From contig NZ_RBRE01000036.1 in NCBI RefSeq assembly GCF_003700275.1, positions 1 through 45,361 on the forward strand: 45,361 nucleotides of DNA, read 5' to 3'. The stretch's first letter is position 1, and every line of letters begins with the position of its first letter. Below are positions 16,987-26,382 of this stretch, in pieces. The notes below the pieces were generated by a model. That model made no database searches and was not told the DNA's origin. It saw only the letters and a list, made by a program, of their open reading frames with translations. Source of the DNA: Pseudomonas cichorii. Lineage in GTDB: Bacteria; Pseudomonadota; Gammaproteobacteria; Pseudomonadales; Pseudomonadaceae. Both the position numbers and the translations under genes were made by a program.

Positions 16987-18714
16987 ATGAATCGCAACGC
17001 TGAAGTCAACGACGCCCCGAACGGCAATTTCCTGCCCAGAGTCTGGAAGCTGATCACGCCGTATTGGCGTAGCGAAGAAAAGGCCATTGCCTGGTTGCTG
17101 CTGGCTGCGGTGATTGCCTTGTCGCTGCTGAGTGTGGAAATTTCGGTACAGATCAACAGCTGGTACCGGGATTTCTATAACGCTCTGGAAAAGAAGGACC
17201 TGGCGTCTTTCTCTCACCTGATCCTGTATTTCTGCGCGATTGTCGCCGTGGCGATTCTGGTGGCGGTATATCGCCTGTACCTGACGCAACTGCTGACCAT
17301 TCGCTGGCGTCGCTGGCTGACCGAGCAGCATTTCGCCAAATGGCTCAGCCACAAGAATTACTACCGGCTGGAACAGGCGGGCCATACCGATAACCCTGAC
17401 CAGCGGCTGTCCGAAGACCTCGATCAGTTCGCGAGCCGAACCCTGTCGCTGGGCATCGGGCTGTTGAGTACCGTGGTCAGTCTGGTGTCGTTCTCGGTCA
17501 TCCTGTGGGGCGTTTCCGGCAGCATCGAGGTGTTTGGCGTCACTATTCCCGGCTACATGTTCTGGGCCGCGCTGGTGTATGCCGTGCTCGGTAGCTGGCT
17601 GACCCACAGGATCGGACGGCGCCTGATTGTGTTGAGCAATCAACAGGAACGTTTCGAGGCCGACCTGCGCTTTGCCCTGGTGCGGGTGCGCGAGAACGCC
17701 GAAAGCATCGCGCTCTGCGATGGCGAGCCCAACGAGCAGCAACGCCTGGGCGCTCGCTTCGCGATGATCTGGAGTAACTTCCGCTCGATCATGAAGGTCC
17801 AGAAACGCCTGACCTTTTTTACCGCTGGCTATTCGCAGATTGCGCTGATTTTCCCTTTCATCGTTGCCGCGCCGCGTTATTTCGCCGGCAAGATCGAGCT
17901 GGGCGATCTTATGCAGATCAACTCTGCCTTTGGCAGTGTGCAGGAGAACTTCAGTTGGTTCATCGACGCCTATGCTTCGCTGGCCTCATGGCGTGCGACC
18001 TGTGATCGCTTGCTCAGCTTCCGGCAGGGCATGGATGACAATGAGCAGCAGGGCAGCGCAATCACCCTCGGGCATGGCGGCGAAACCTTGCAGTTGCAGG
18101 CGCTGGGATTGGGCCTTACCGGTGGCCGAGTGTTGCTGCGCAATGCCAGCCTGTCGATTGCTGCGGGCGAGCGGGTCATGCTCAGCGGCCGTTCCGGAAG
18201 CGGTAAAAGCACTTTGCTGCGTGCCTTGGGCGGGTTGTGGCGTGAGGGGCAAGGGCACATCAGTTTGCCGGACGAGCGCAGCATGTTCCTGCCACAAAGG
18301 CCTTACCTGCCGATTGGCACCTTGCGTGAAGCCTTGAGTTATCCACAGCCTGCGCAGAATTACCCGACCCAGCGCTTCGCCGAGGTGCTGCAAACCTGCC
18401 GGCTGGAGCATCTGCTGCCGAGGCTGGATGAGCACGACCACTGGCAACGCCTGTTGTCGCCCGGCGAGCAACAGCGCGTCGCCTTTGCTCGGGCCCTGCT
18501 GTTTGCGCCCCGCTGGCTGTATCTGGATGAAGCCACCTCGGCCATGGATGAAGAAGACGAGGCAGCGCTGTATCGGGCGCTTCTCGATGAGCTGCCCGAC
18601 ATGACGATTTTAAGCATCGGCCACCGCAGCAGCCTCAAGCGTTTCCATGCCCGAGACCTGCGAATTGAAGCGGCTGAGTTGCATGAACGGACGACTTCGC
18701 AACATCTTGTCTGA
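16987..18714 (+). CDS. ABC exporter of the SbmA/BacA-YddA type, fused permease and ATPase
   Basis: 575 aa. The N-terminal half is an SbmA/BacA-like membrane domain with about six helices, marked by VWKLITPYWRSEEK, QINSWYRDFYNALEKKD, LTEQHFAKWLSHKNYYRLEQ and NPDQRLSEDLDQF. The C-terminal half is an ABC ATPase: Walker A SGRSGSGKST near residue 400, signature LSPGEQQR, Walker B WLYLDEATSAMDEE and switch His in SIGHRSS. E. coli SbmA has no ATPase domain, whereas this fused form is the YddA/BacA-related subgroup. Substrates of the group include peptides and cobalamin-like molecules; here the substrate is unknown. It starts 87 nt after roxR on the same strand and might be read from the same transcript. 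Confidence 0.88.
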   Translation: MNRNAEVNDAPNGNFLPRVWKLITPYWRSEEKAIAWLLLAAVIALSLLSVEISVQINSWYRDFYNALEKKDLASFSHLILYFCAIVAVAILVAVYRLYLTQLLTIRWRRWLTEQHFAKWLSHKNYYRLEQAGHTDNPDQRLSEDLDQFASRTLSLGIGLLSTVVSLVSFSVILWGVSGSIEVFGVTIPGYMFWAALVYAVLGSWLTHRIGRRLIVLSNQQERFEADLRFALVRVRENAESIALCDGEPNEQQRLGARFAMIWSNFRSIMKVQKRLTFFTAGYSQIALIFPFIVAAPRYFAGKIELGDLMQINSAFGSVQENFSWFIDAYASLASWRATCDRLLSFRQGMDDNEQQGSAITLGHGGETLQLQALGLGLTGGRVLLRNASLSIAAGERVMLSGRSGSGKSTLLRALGGLWREGQGHISLPDERSMFLPQRPYLPIGTLREALSYPQPAQNYPTQRFAEVLQTCRLEHLLPRLDEHDHWQRLLSPGEQQRVAFARALLFAPRWLYLDEATSAMDEEDEAALYRALLDELPDMTILSIGHRSSLKRFHARDLRIEAAELHERTTSQHLV

Positions 18715-18748
18715 AAGCTGTTGGCTTCCTGGCGTTAGTTTTCAGGGT

Positions 18749-18762
18749 GTGATCGTATAACT
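18749..18762 (+). promoter_or_regulatory. Candidate operator, upstream copy (GTGATCGTATAACT)
   Basis: GTGATCGTATAACT occurs here, 41 nt before the regulator gene, and again identically at 19613-19626 between the regulator and kdgD. It contains a -10-like TATAAC. Identical 14-mers flanking a FadR-type regulator suggest the regulator's own binding site. Confidence 0.5.
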
Positions 18763-18803
18763 GCTGAGCTATGATTGGCCTTTGTTTAACAGTGCCGAGA
18801 TCG

Positions 18804-19562
18804 ATGTTGGATATGGAAAAGCAAAGCGCTGCGCCTCGCGCACGCAGAAAGCACCGCAGCCTTGCGCAGGAACTGGTCACTGAACTGTCCGAGCGTATCA
18901 GCAGCGGACAGCTCAAGCGCGGCGACAAATTACCCACCGAATCCGCCATCATGGAAGAGCAGGGTGTGAGTCGGACTGTGGTTCGCGAAGCCATTTCCCG
19001 CTTGCAGGCCTCCGGTCTGGTCGAGACTCGGCATGGTATCGGCACGTTTGTGCTGGATATCCCCAGCCCCAGCGGTTTTCGCATCGACCCGGCGACCATC
19101 GTCACCTTGCGCGACGTACTGGCGGTTCTGGAATTGCGCATCAGCCTGGAGGTCGAGTCTGCCGGACTGGCCGCCCAGCGTCGCAGCGATGAGCAACTGG
19201 CGGCCATGCGCGCTGCGCTCGATGCACTGAACGAAAGTGCAGCGCATGCCACCGATGCCGTGGCGTCGGACTTCCAGTTCCACCTGCAGATCGCGCTGTC
19301 CACCGGCAACCGCTACTTCACCGATATCATGACCCACCTGGGTACCAGCATCATTCCGCGCACGCGCCTGAATTCGGCACGTCTGGCCCATGACGATCAG
19401 CAGCACTACATGAGCCGCCTGAGCCGCGAGCACGAAGAAATCTACGAAGCCATCGCCCGCCAGGACGCCGAAGCCGCCCGCGCCGCCATGCGCCTGCACC
19501 TCACCAACAGCCGCGAACGCCTGCGCCATGCGCATGAAGAGGCCGAGTCGCAGAGGGCGTAG
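18804..19562 (+). CDS. FadR-type (GntR family, FCD domain) regulator of the aldarate cluster
   Basis: 252-aa one-component regulator. The N-terminal winged helix-turn-helix runs from RSLAQELVTELSERISSGQLKRGDKLPTESAIMEEQGVSRTVVREAISRLQASGLVETRHGIGTFV (about residues 17-85). The rest is an all-helical FCD ligand domain with metal-site-like His and Asp residues (DFQFHLQIALSTGN, HEEIYEAIARQDAEAARAAMRLHL). Its position before kdgD, the transporter and garD suggests it represses these genes and responds to glucarate, galactarate or an intermediate. That is inference from context. The start at ATG 18804 has a short GAG site; MEKQS at 18813 is an alternative. Confidence 0.88.
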   Translation: MLDMEKQSAAPRARRKHRSLAQELVTELSERISSGQLKRGDKLPTESAIMEEQGVSRTVVREAISRLQASGLVETRHGIGTFVLDIPSPSGFRIDPATIVTLRDVLAVLELRISLEVESAGLAAQRRSDEQLAAMRAALDALNESAAHATDAVASDFQFHLQIALSTGNRYFTDIMTHLGTSIIPRTRLNSARLAHDDQQHYMSRLSREHEEIYEAIARQDAEAARAAMRLHLTNSRERLRHAHEEAESQRA

Positions 19563-19568
19563 TAAGGT

Positions 19569-19604
19569 CAAGCTGCAAGCTTCAAGTCAAAAGCTTGTAG
19601 CTTG
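19569..19604 (+). terminator. Stem-loop after the FadR-type regulator
   Basis: A 14-bp stem (CAAGCTGCAAGCTT with AAGCTTGTAGCTTG, one G-T pair) encloses an 8-nt loop just after the regulator stop. No clear uridine run follows. The CAAGCTGCAAGCTTCAAG wording is a repeat type often seen between Pseudomonas genes. Confidence 0.6.
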
Positions 19605-19612
19605 TAGCTGAA

Positions 19613-19626
19613 GTGATCGTATAACT
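19613..19626 (+). promoter_or_regulatory. Candidate operator, downstream copy (GTGATCGTATAACT)
   Basis: Second identical copy of the 14-mer found at 18749-18762, about 90 nt upstream of the kdgD -35 box. See the first copy for the reasoning. Confidence 0.45.
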
Positions 19627-19716
19627 CCCGCTTTCCTGAAAAACTCCCCAGCCCCCGCATTTAAAGGCCTTCAGGCCCTTTCATCGCTTTCCTCTCGAAA
19701 AACCTGCAAATCCCTG

Positions 19717-19745
19717 TTGAGACATTTTATTTTCAGTTGTACGAT
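19717..19745 (+). promoter_or_regulatory. Sigma-70 type promoter for kdgD
   Basis: TTGAGA (19717-19722), a 17-bp spacer and TACGAT (19740-19745) give a good housekeeping promoter with transcription starting near 19752, about 60 nt before kdgD. The -10 is part of GTACGATGACTTACGAC, where TACGA is repeated ten bases apart; a regulator could also bind there. Confidence 0.6.
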
Positions 19746-19810
19746 GACTTACGACATCGGATCTGCCCCGATGATCCATTCACATTTTTGTCCCACAGGG
19801 TGTTCGAATA

Positions 19811-20722
19811 ATGAATCCACAAGAACTGAAGTCCATCCTCTCTTCCGGTCTGCTGTCTTTCCCGGTTACCGATTTCAATGCCCAGGGCGACTTCAACCGC
19901 GCCGGGTACATCAAGCGCCTTGAGTGGCTGGCTCCTTACGGCGCAAGCGCGCTGTTCGCCGCAGGCGGCACTGGCGAGTTCTTCTCCCTGGCTGCCAGCG
20001 AATACTCCGAAATCATCAAGACTGCCGTCGACACCTGCGAAACCAGCGTGCCAATTCTGGCCGGTGTTGGTGGCCCGACCCGTCAGGCCATCGAATACGC
20101 TCAAGAAGCCGAGCGTCTGGGTGCCAAAGGTCTGTTGCTGCTGCCGCACTACCTGACCGAAGCCAGCCAGGACGGTGTTGCCGCTCACGTTGAAGCAGTC
20201 TGCAAGTCGGTCAAGATCGGCGTCGTGGTCTACAACCGCAACGTTTGCCGCCTGACCGCGCCACTGCTGGAAAAACTGGCCGAGCGCTGCCCTAACCTGA
20301 TCGGCTACAAAGATGGCCTGGGTGATATCGAACTGATGGTTTCGATCCGCCGTCGCCTGGGCGACCGCTTCTCGTACCTGGGTGGTCTGCCGACCGCTGA
20401 AGTCTATGCCGCTGCCTACAAGGCACTGGGCGTACCGGTTTACTCCTCGGCAGTCTTCAACTTCGTACCGAAGCTGGCGATGGACTTCTATCACGCTATA
20501 TCCCGTGACGATCACACCGCTGTCGGCAAGATGATCGACGATTTCTTCCTGCCATACCTGGATATCCGTAACCGTAAAGCCGGTTATGCCGTAAGTATCG
20601 TCAAGGCCGGTGCAAAAATTGCCGGTTACGACGCAGGTCCGGTTCGCGCTCCACTGACCGACCTGACAGCCGAAGAAGTTGAAATGCTGGCTGCGCTGAT
20701 GGACAAGCAAGGCAAGCAGTAA
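19811..20722 (+). CDS. kdgD: 5-dehydro-4-deoxyglucarate dehydratase KdgD
   Basis: Converts 5-keto-4-deoxyglucarate to alpha-ketoglutarate semialdehyde with loss of water and CO2 (EC 4.2.1.41), the step common to glucarate and galactarate breakdown. The 303 residues form a DHDPS-like barrel: GGTGEFFSL at 52-60 binds the carboxylate, Tyr at about 141 (VVVYNRN) is the catalytic tyrosine, and Lys at about 167 (IGYKDGLGD) forms the Schiff base. ATG 19811 has no strong ribosome site, but the start matches the family's usual N-terminus ([20 protein letters not shown]). It is followed by its own terminator and then by the transporter. Confidence 0.95.
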   Translation: MNPQELKSILSSGLLSFPVTDFNAQGDFNRAGYIKRLEWLAPYGASALFAAGGTGEFFSLAASEYSEIIKTAVDTCETSVPILAGVGGPTRQAIEYAQEAERLGAKGLLLLPHYLTEASQDGVAAHVEAVCKSVKIGVVVYNRNVCRLTAPLLEKLAERCPNLIGYKDGLGDIELMVSIRRRLGDRFSYLGGLPTAEVYAAAYKALGVPVYSSAVFNFVPKLAMDFYHAISRDDHTAVGKMIDDFFLPYLDIRNRKAGYAVSIVKAGAKIAGYDAGPVRAPLTDLTAEEVEMLAALMDKQGKQ

Positions 20723-20736
20723 CACCGCTACAGGCA

Positions 20737-20763
20737 AAGCCGCTGAGAGATCAGCGGTTTTGT
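20737..20763 (+). terminator. Rho-independent terminator after kdgD
   Basis: AAAG, stem CCGCTGA/TCAGCGG (20740-20746, 20751-20757), a GAGA loop and a TTTT run: a standard terminator 15 nt after the kdgD stop. Confidence 0.8.
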
Positions 20764-20882
20764 CGTTGGACCATGCAGGTAAAAGTTGTCGTCGCCGCTG
20801 ACACTTTTAAGGGGCCTGCTGAGCTAGACCAAAAAAAATGTATTACCCGCGTAAAAAAATAATGAGTGGGAGTTCAAAAAAC

Positions 20883-22259
20883 ATGCAAAAGTCCAAGCCG
20901 ACTCACGTCCGCTATTTGATCCTGTTGATGCTGTTCCTTGTCACCACGATCAACTATGCAGACCGAGCCACCATCGCGATTGCCGGTTCCAGCATCCAGA
21001 AAGACCTCGGCATCAGTGCCGTAACCCTTGGCTACATCTTCTCGGCATTCGGCTGGGCCTACGTGGCCGGTCAGATCCCCGGCGGCTGGCTGCTCGACCG
21101 TTTCGGGTCGAAGAAAGTCTATGCCATGAGCATTTTCACCTGGTCCCTGTTCACCCTGCTGCAAGGCTATGTGGGTGAGTTCGGTATCTCCACCGCCATC
21201 GTCGCGCTGTTCATGCTGCGCTTCCTGGTGGGTCTGGCCGAAGCGCCATCCTTCCCGGGTAACGCCCGTATCGTGGCTTCCTGGTTCCCGACTGCCGAAC
21301 GCGGCACTGCCTCGGCGATCTTCAACTCCGCGCAATACTTCGCCACGGTACTGTTCGCTCCGCTGATGGGCTGGATCGTCTACACCTTCGGCTGGGAACA
21401 TGTGTTCATTGTCATGGGGGCCGGCGGCATCGTGTTCTCGCTACTGTGGATGAAAGTCATCTACAGCCCGCGCAACCATCCGCTGATCAACGAAGCAGAG
21501 ATTGAATACATCGCCAGCAACGGCGGCATGGTCGACCTGGATACCCAGGACAAGACCAAAGACAAGAAAGGCGGACCGCGCTGGGATTACATTCGCCAGT
21601 TGCTGACCAACCGCATGATGCTCGGTATCTACCTGAGCCAGTACTGCATCAACGGCATCACCTATTTCTTCCTGACCTGGTTCCCGGTGTATCTGGTCCA
21701 GGAACGCGGCATGACCATCCTCAAGGCCGGCTTCATTGCGTCCTTGCCTGCCATCTGCGGCTTCATCGGTGGTGTACTCGGCGGCGTGATTTCCGACTAC
21801 CTGCTGCGCAAGGGCCACTCGCTGACCTTCTCCCGCAAGGCGCCGATCATCTGCGGCCTGCTGCTGTCGACGTCCATCGTCACCTGTAACTATGTTGACG
21901 TGGAATGGGTTGTCGTAGGCTTCATGGCTCTGGCGTTCTTCGGCAAGGGTGTTGGTGCGCTGGGCTGGGCTGTAATGTCCGACGTTTCGCCCAAGCAGAT
22001 TGCCGGCCTGAGCGGTGGTTTGTTCAATACATTCGGTAATATCGCGTCGATTACTACCCCGATCGTGATTGGTTACATCATCAGTTCTACTGGTTCGTTC
22101 AAGTGGGCACTGGTGTTCGTCGGCGCGAACGCGCTGGTGGCGGTAATCAGCTATATCTTCATCGTGGGTGAGATCAAGCGCGTGGAATTGAAAGAGCCGC
22201 CAACCAAGGGGCCTTTGCTGGACGATCAAGCCAGCGACCTTTCCCAAGCCAAACCTTGA
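20883..22259 (+). CDS. gudP: Glucarate/galactarate MFS transporter (GudP/GarP type)
   Basis: Inner-membrane symporter of the anion:cation symporter branch of the MFS, about 458 aa with twelve predicted helices. Family features are the first-helix [12 protein letters not shown], the loop 2-3 motif [51 protein letters not shown] and the later [23 protein letters not shown]. These are close to the D-glucarate/D-galactarate permeases. [11 protein letters not shown] (ATG 20883) was chosen with GGGAG ten bases upstream; an ATG at 20862 is also in frame. It sits 10 nt before garD, so the two form an operon. Confidence 0.88.
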   Translation: MQKSKPTHVRYLILLMLFLVTTINYADRATIAIAGSSIQKDLGISAVTLGYIFSAFGWAYVAGQIPGGWLLDRFGSKKVYAMSIFTWSLFTLLQGYVGEFGISTAIVALFMLRFLVGLAEAPSFPGNARIVASWFPTAERGTASAIFNSAQYFATVLFAPLMGWIVYTFGWEHVFIVMGAGGIVFSLLWMKVIYSPRNHPLINEAEIEYIASNGGMVDLDTQDKTKDKKGGPRWDYIRQLLTNRMMLGIYLSQYCINGITYFFLTWFPVYLVQERGMTILKAGFIASLPAICGFIGGVLGGVISDYLLRKGHSLTFSRKAPIICGLLLSTSIVTCNYVDVEWVVVGFMALAFFGKGVGALGWAVMSDVSPKQIAGLSGGLFNTFGNIASITTPIVIGYIISSTGSFKWALVFVGANALVAVISYIFIVGEIKRVELKEPPTKGPLLDDQASDLSQAKP

Positions 22260-22269
22260 GGTAACCGTG

Positions 22270-23823
22270 ATGAACCTGATTCAACATGCCGATTCCCCAC
22301 GGTATATCCGGCTGCATCCGCTGGATAACGTGGTGGTCGTGGTCAACGACCAGGGCGTACCAGCCGGAACCGAGTTCGACAACGGGCTGGTGACTGTCGA
22401 TAACGTACCGCAGAGCCACAAGGTCAGTACTGTGGATCTGGCCGAAGGCGAGGCCGTGATTCGTTACGGCCACACCATCGGTTATGCATTGCAGCCTATT
22501 CCACGTGGCAGTTGGGTCAGGGAAGACCAGTTGCGCATGCCTTCTGCGCCTGCGCTGGACAGTCTGCCGATGTCCGATGCCGTGCCGGAAAAAGAGGCCC
22601 CGCTGGAAGGCTATACCTTCGAGGGTTATCGCAACGCCGACGGCACCGTGGGCACTCGCAACATCCTGGGCATCACCACCACCGTCCAGTGCGTGACCGG
22701 TGTCCTCGATTTTGCGGTCAAGCGTATCCGTGAAGAACTGTTGCCGCGTTACCCCAACGTCGACGACGTGGTGGCCCTGACCCACAGCTACGGCTGTGGC
22801 GTGGCCATCACCGCCACCGACGCCTACATTCCGATCCGTACCGTGCGTAACCTGGCGCGCAACCCGAACCTGGGTGGCGAAGCGCTGGTCATCAGCCTGG
22901 GCTGCGAGAAATTGCAGGCCGGGCAGGTGATGCATGAAGACGACAGTTCGGTGGATCTGAGCGAGCCATGGCTGTACCGGCTCCAGGATTCCAGCCATGG
23001 TTTCAATGAAATGGTCGAGCAGATCATGGAACTGGCTGAAGTCCGCTTGAAGAAACTGGACCTGCGTCGTCGTGAAACCGTACCGGCTTCGGAACTGATT
23101 CTCGGCATGCAATGCGGCGGCAGCGATGCGTTTTCCGGCATCACCGCCAACCCGGCGCTGGGTTATGCCTCGGACCTGCTACTGCGTGCTGGCGCGACGG
23201 TGATGTTTTCCGAAGTGACCGAAGTACGCGACGCCATCTACCTGCTGACTTCCCGCGCACAGGACGAAACTGTCGCCAAGGAGCTGGTGCGCGAGATGGA
23301 CTGGTACGACCGTTACCTGGCCAAGGGCGAAGCGGATCGCAGCGCCAACACCACGCCGGGCAACAAGAAAGGCGGGTTGTCGAACATTGTCGAGAAGTCC
23401 CTGGGATCGATCGTCAAGTCCGGCAACAGCGCGATCAACGGCGTGCTTGGCCCTGGCGAGCGGTTCAAGGGCAAAGGGCTGATTTTCTGTGCCACGCCGG
23501 CCAGTGACTTCGTGTGTGGCACCCTGCAGCTGGCTGCCGGGATGAACCTGCACGTATTCACCACCGGACGCGGTACACCGTATGGTCTGGCGATGGCCCC
23601 GGTGGTCAAGGTTTCGACCCGGACCGAACTGGCCCAGCGCTGGCCCGACCTGATCGATATCGACGCCGGACGCATTGCCACCGGTCGCGCGAGCATCGAG
23701 GACCTGGGTTGGGAGCTGTTCCATTTCTATCTGGATGTGGCCAGCGGCAAGAAAAAGACCTGGACCGAGCACTACCGCCTGCACAACGACATTACGCTGT
23801 TCAATCCGGCCCCGATTACCTGA
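22270..23823 (+). CDS. garD: Galactarate dehydratase GarD (UxaA family)
   Basis: Cytoplasmic, iron-dependent dehydratase of 517 aa that turns galactarate into 5-keto-4-deoxyglucarate (EC 4.2.1.42), the substrate of KdgD. It has a small N-terminal SAF-type domain ([22 protein letters not shown]). The catalytic part contains [43 protein letters not shown] and [12 protein letters not shown], the conserved Cys/His-containing blocks of the UxaA family. The ATG at 22270 follows GAGG with eight bases between; a GTG directly before it is in frame but poorly placed. The glucarate dehydratase gene (gudD) that often accompanies this set is not in the window. Confidence 0.95.
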   Translation: MNLIQHADSPRYIRLHPLDNVVVVVNDQGVPAGTEFDNGLVTVDNVPQSHKVSTVDLAEGEAVIRYGHTIGYALQPIPRGSWVREDQLRMPSAPALDSLPMSDAVPEKEAPLEGYTFEGYRNADGTVGTRNILGITTTVQCVTGVLDFAVKRIREELLPRYPNVDDVVALTHSYGCGVAITATDAYIPIRTVRNLARNPNLGGEALVISLGCEKLQAGQVMHEDDSSVDLSEPWLYRLQDSSHGFNEMVEQIMELAEVRLKKLDLRRRETVPASELILGMQCGGSDAFSGITANPALGYASDLLLRAGATVMFSEVTEVRDAIYLLTSRAQDETVAKELVREMDWYDRYLAKGEADRSANTTPGNKKGGLSNIVEKSLGSIVKSGNSAINGVLGPGERFKGKGLIFCATPASDFVCGTLQLAAGMNLHVFTTGRGTPYGLAMAPVVKVSTRTELAQRWPDLIDIDAGRIATGRASIEDLGWELFHFYLDVASGKKKTWTEHYRLHNDITLFNPAPIT

Positions 23824-23837
23824 TATCGGGCCTTTTC

Positions 23838-23890
23838 TCGCGAATGAATTCGCTCCTGCCGACCGCGCAGGAGCGAACTCATTGGCGAAC
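23838..23890. repeat. REP-type palindrome after garD
   Basis: The core stem TTCGCTCCTGC/GCAGGAGCGAA (23849-23859, 23867-23877) is flanked by CTCGCGAATGAA and the imperfect match CTCATTGGCGAA. It shares the string CGCGAATGAATTC with the repeat at 32141-32153. It probably marks the 3' end of the gudP-garD transcript. Confidence 0.85.
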
Positions 23891-23970
23891 CTTCTGCTCC
23901 CTCTCGCCTGAATGGTTTCATCAATCGGGACCGCCGGTGCCCTGAACCCATCGAGTTTTCCTACTTCTCT

Positions 23971-23998
23971 GAACTTTCGTGCCCGTGAAGACCTCTTC
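23971..23998 (+). promoter_or_regulatory. Possible AlgU (sigma-22) type promoter
   Basis: GAACTT (23971-23976), a 17-bp spacer, then TCTTC (23994-23998). The -35 matches the AlgU/RpoE consensus exactly; the -10 (consensus TCTGA) matches only partly. It lies 54 nt upstream of the small membrane protein gene. Confidence 0.35.
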
Positions 23999-24051
23999 TA
24001 TTCAAGGGCGCCTGTTCGGCGACCTATCTGCAAACAGGTGGGAGGTTTCAA

Positions 24052-24291
24052 ATGCCTTGGATATCCGAAAGTGGTTTGTGGCTCTTTACGGCTCTGGTTG
24101 CGCTGATTGTGCTGGCCGACATATGGGCTGTCCTGCGGGTGCGTAAAAGCGACACGAACTCCAGCAACAAGTTGCTGTGGATCGTGGTGATCGTCGCTGT
24201 GCCGGTGATTGGTGTGTTGCTGTGGGTACTGACAGGGCCAAGACATGTCTCCCGCCCTGCCAACCCGGCCCAAGAGGCCAGTAAGTATTGA
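24052..24291 (+). CDS. Small membrane protein with PLDc_N (phospholipase D N-terminal-like) domain
   Basis: 79 aa with two hydrophobic helices (LWLFTALVALIVLADIWAVLRV and LLWIVVIVAVPVIGVLLWVLTGPR) separated by a short polar loop. The pattern with Trp-Ile-Val-Val and a closing GPR is that of PLDc_N proteins, which are often found as stand-alone small inner-membrane proteins in Pseudomonas. It has no catalytic domain and its function is unknown. GGGAGG six bases before ATG 24052 is a strong ribosome site. It converges with the alpha/beta hydrolase gene that ends at 24315. Confidence 0.8.
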   Translation: MPWISESGLWLFTALVALIVLADIWAVLRVRKSDTNSSNKLLWIVVIVAVPVIGVLLWVLTGPRHVSRPANPAQEASKY

Positions 24292-24314
24292 TACCGGCCT
24301 CTGGAGTGCTTCTC

Positions 24315-25085
24315 TCAGGAGTACTTCGCCGAATGGTGAGGGTAATTGTCCAAACGGGCGCCAATGACCATTTCGCTGATCCAGTTGGTCAGCATTGAGC
24401 TGTAAATGCTCTGGCTGATATCACTGCTCAGCGCATGGTCGGCGCCATCGACCAGCCGGTAGGTCAACGAATGCGCCAGCTCGAAGGCGCTGCGATAGCT
24501 CATCAGGGTCGCATGCGGCACGTAATCGTCCTGCTCTGATTCGATCAGCAGCACGTCGCCCTTGAAGTCCTTGCAGGCTGCCAGGGCGCGATTGTCCGCG
24601 GCAGTCACGACCGAGCGCCGATAATGCGCGAGTTTGTCGCGATCCAGCTCCTGCTTGGGCATTTCCCAGTCCGCATCCCAATACAGCGCAGGTACTCGCA
24701 GCGCGAGCCATTTGACCGGGCGCAGTGAGCTGAGAATGGTCGCCAGATAACCGCCGTAACTGCTGCCGATGACGGCAATCGCATCGCGGTCTACTGCCGG
24801 GTGGCTGACCAGCCGGTCGTAGGCCGCCAGCAAGTCATTGAGGCTTTGTTCTCGGGAAACCTTGGCGCGCATCTCGTGGGTGCGTTCATGACCGCGCAGG
24901 TCGAATGTCAGGCACACGCAACCCAGGCCGGTGATGTTCTTGGCACGAGCCAGGTCGCGCTGTTGACTGCCGCCCCAGCCATGCACGAACAGAATGCCGG
25001 GGATCCTGGCGCCGGGGGTCAGGATCGTCCCGGAAATGGATTGGTTTTCAACGTCGATTTCAATGCTTTCACTGCGCACACTCAT
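24315..25085 (-). CDS. Alpha/beta hydrolase (dienelactone/prolyl-oligopeptidase-like)
   Basis: 256-aa soluble hydrolase. The oxyanion region is GILFVHGWGGSQ, the nucleophile Ser lies in VIGSSYGGYL, the acid is the Asp in ESEQDDYVPH, and the His is in VDGADHAL. This gives a complete Ser-Asp-His triad. The substrate is unknown. The chosen start MSVRSES (ATG 25085) lies inside the end of the DUF3182 gene, overlapping it by 17 nt. That indicates coupled translation and a joint role with the DUF3182 protein. The same frame is open well upstream, but the residues there read as a shadow of the DUF3182 gene. Confidence 0.85.
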   Translation of the reverse strand: MSVRSESIEIDVENQSISGTILTPGARIPGILFVHGWGGSQQRDLARAKNITGLGCVCLTFDLRGHERTHEMRAKVSREQSLNDLLAAYDRLVSHPAVDRDAIAVIGSSYGGYLATILSSLRPVKWLALRVPALYWDADWEMPKQELDRDKLAHYRRSVVTAADNRALAACKDFKGDVLLIESEQDDYVPHATLMSYRSAFELAHSLTYRLVDGADHALSSDISQSIYSSMLTNWISEMVIGARLDNYPHHSAKYS

Positions 25086-26193
25086 AAGGTTCAACCTGCA
25101 TGAATTTAGTGATGAGGCCCACTTGAGAGTCATCGCCCTCATAAAGGACCTGGGCGTTGGAAGGGAGGCTGTTCTGGCCATAGATTTCGTGGGTGGAAAC
25201 CTGAATACGCTGGAGCGCCGGATCTTCGGCGAAGGCCAGCAGGGCTTCGATTTCTGCCGGGCTGGCACCGCCAATCCGCCAGGACTGTTCCAGCACACCT
25301 GAACACGCCTGGCCGCGTGCGTTGCGGCCCTGAGCGATGTCGTAATTGCGGCGTGAGGCGATGAAGCCCGGAAAGCAGGCACTGGCGGCACGGTCGTAGG
25401 CAATCGCCTGCTGCACGGCGCGCCGGATCGGGGCGTCCAGATCCTGTTTGAGCAGGACGTCATAGTCGCCGCGTACGATCCACAAACGCGATCCGCCATA
25501 GACGGTTTCGCCCTGATTGTCGGTGGTCAGGCTTTGCGTGCCATGGTAACTGGCGATCATGCCCGCGACCTGCACTTGCCCCACGCTGTAGGTGATCACG
25601 TCCTGCAGGTTTTCCTCCACGACCAGACCCCAGCGCTGCACTTCAGATTCGTTCTGCTGGTCGATGGCGCTGGCCAGCTCCTGTTCTGTGCGGGCGACAA
25701 TCTGTCCGCGACCGGCGGTGGCGAGCACCGGCTTTACCCGCACCGGACCGTTTGCCAACAGTTGTCTGCCAGCCTTCAGCGCATCGTCCAGATTGAACAC
25801 GGTAAAGCCCGGAAGCACAGCCTCGACGGCCTGACGATGAAAGTCATCGGACCAGCCTGATGGCCTGGCTGAAGAAGCTTCAGGCAATGGGTGGGAAATG
25901 GCTTTGGTGGCCATGAATGGCTCGCTGACCAGACCGCCGAACAGGTCGTCAATCGAGTCGATCGCCAGATGCTCGGGCATGTCGCTGCCGATCAGGGTAT
26001 CGGACGGCACAAAGTAAAGGCCGGGACCTTTGTGCAGCGTCTGGTCATGGAGCCCGGCAAATTCGGCGCCCAGCAGCCGGGCCAGTTTCTGCGCCAGCAC
26101 CTGATGAACGACCACTTCATGAGGGGCGAGCTTTTTGTGGGTGGGTAATAGAACAACGTCGGCTTTCGTGGTGCCTGTTCTTGACCCGCGCAT
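25069..26193 (-). CDS. DUF3182 family protein (ATP-grasp-like)
   Basis: 374 aa. I recognise the DUF3182 family by HKKLAPHEVVVHQVLAQKLARLLG, GPVRVKPVLATAGRGQIVAR and GLVVEENLQDVITYSVGQVQVAG. The VKP..ATAGRGQ and VVEENL segments look like the nucleotide-binding strands of an ATP-grasp fold, so a ligase-like activity is possible, but no substrate is known. GGGAG seven bases before ATG 26193 supports the start. The downstream hydrolase overlaps its 3' end, so the pair is one transcriptional unit. The gene pair is on the minus strand, flanked by small genes on the plus strand. Confidence 0.8.
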   Translation of the reverse strand: MRGSRTGTTKADVVLLPTHKKLAPHEVVVHQVLAQKLARLLGAEFAGLHDQTLHKGPGLYFVPSDTLIGSDMPEHLAIDSIDDLFGGLVSEPFMATKAISHPLPEASSARPSGWSDDFHRQAVEAVLPGFTVFNLDDALKAGRQLLANGPVRVKPVLATAGRGQIVARTEQELASAIDQQNESEVQRWGLVVEENLQDVITYSVGQVQVAGMIASYHGTQSLTTDNQGETVYGGSRLWIVRGDYDVLLKQDLDAPIRRAVQQAIAYDRAASACFPGFIASRRNYDIAQGRNARGQACSGVLEQSWRIGGASPAEIEALLAFAEDPALQRIQVSTHEIYGQNSLPSNAQVLYEGDDSQVGLITKFMQVEPYECAQ

Positions 26194-26382
26194 GAGACAA
26201 CTCCCTTTATGAGGCGTTAACAGGTTTATCAGGCCTCTTAAGGCTTATGAAGCGCTGTCGCTTCCAGGAGTTCCTTCGGTGTGATGAGTGACACGACTGG
26301 CTAAATCGTATTTTTCTGCAATTCTTTTGCAATAGTGAGGTGCTTATATCCTCGCCATCGCAAACTCGTATGGAGAAAACTC

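Noticed and set aside
20762..20880. Possible riboswitch or leader before the aldarate transporter
   Set aside because: After the kdgD terminator the 120 nt show no stable stem or known motif; it is probably only promoter sequence.
24315..25499. A 394-aa frame covering the alpha/beta hydrolase and 414 nt upstream
   Set aside because: The upstream part is antisense-like in composition and lies within the DUF3182 gene on the same strand in another frame; only the part from ATG 25085 matches a hydrolase.
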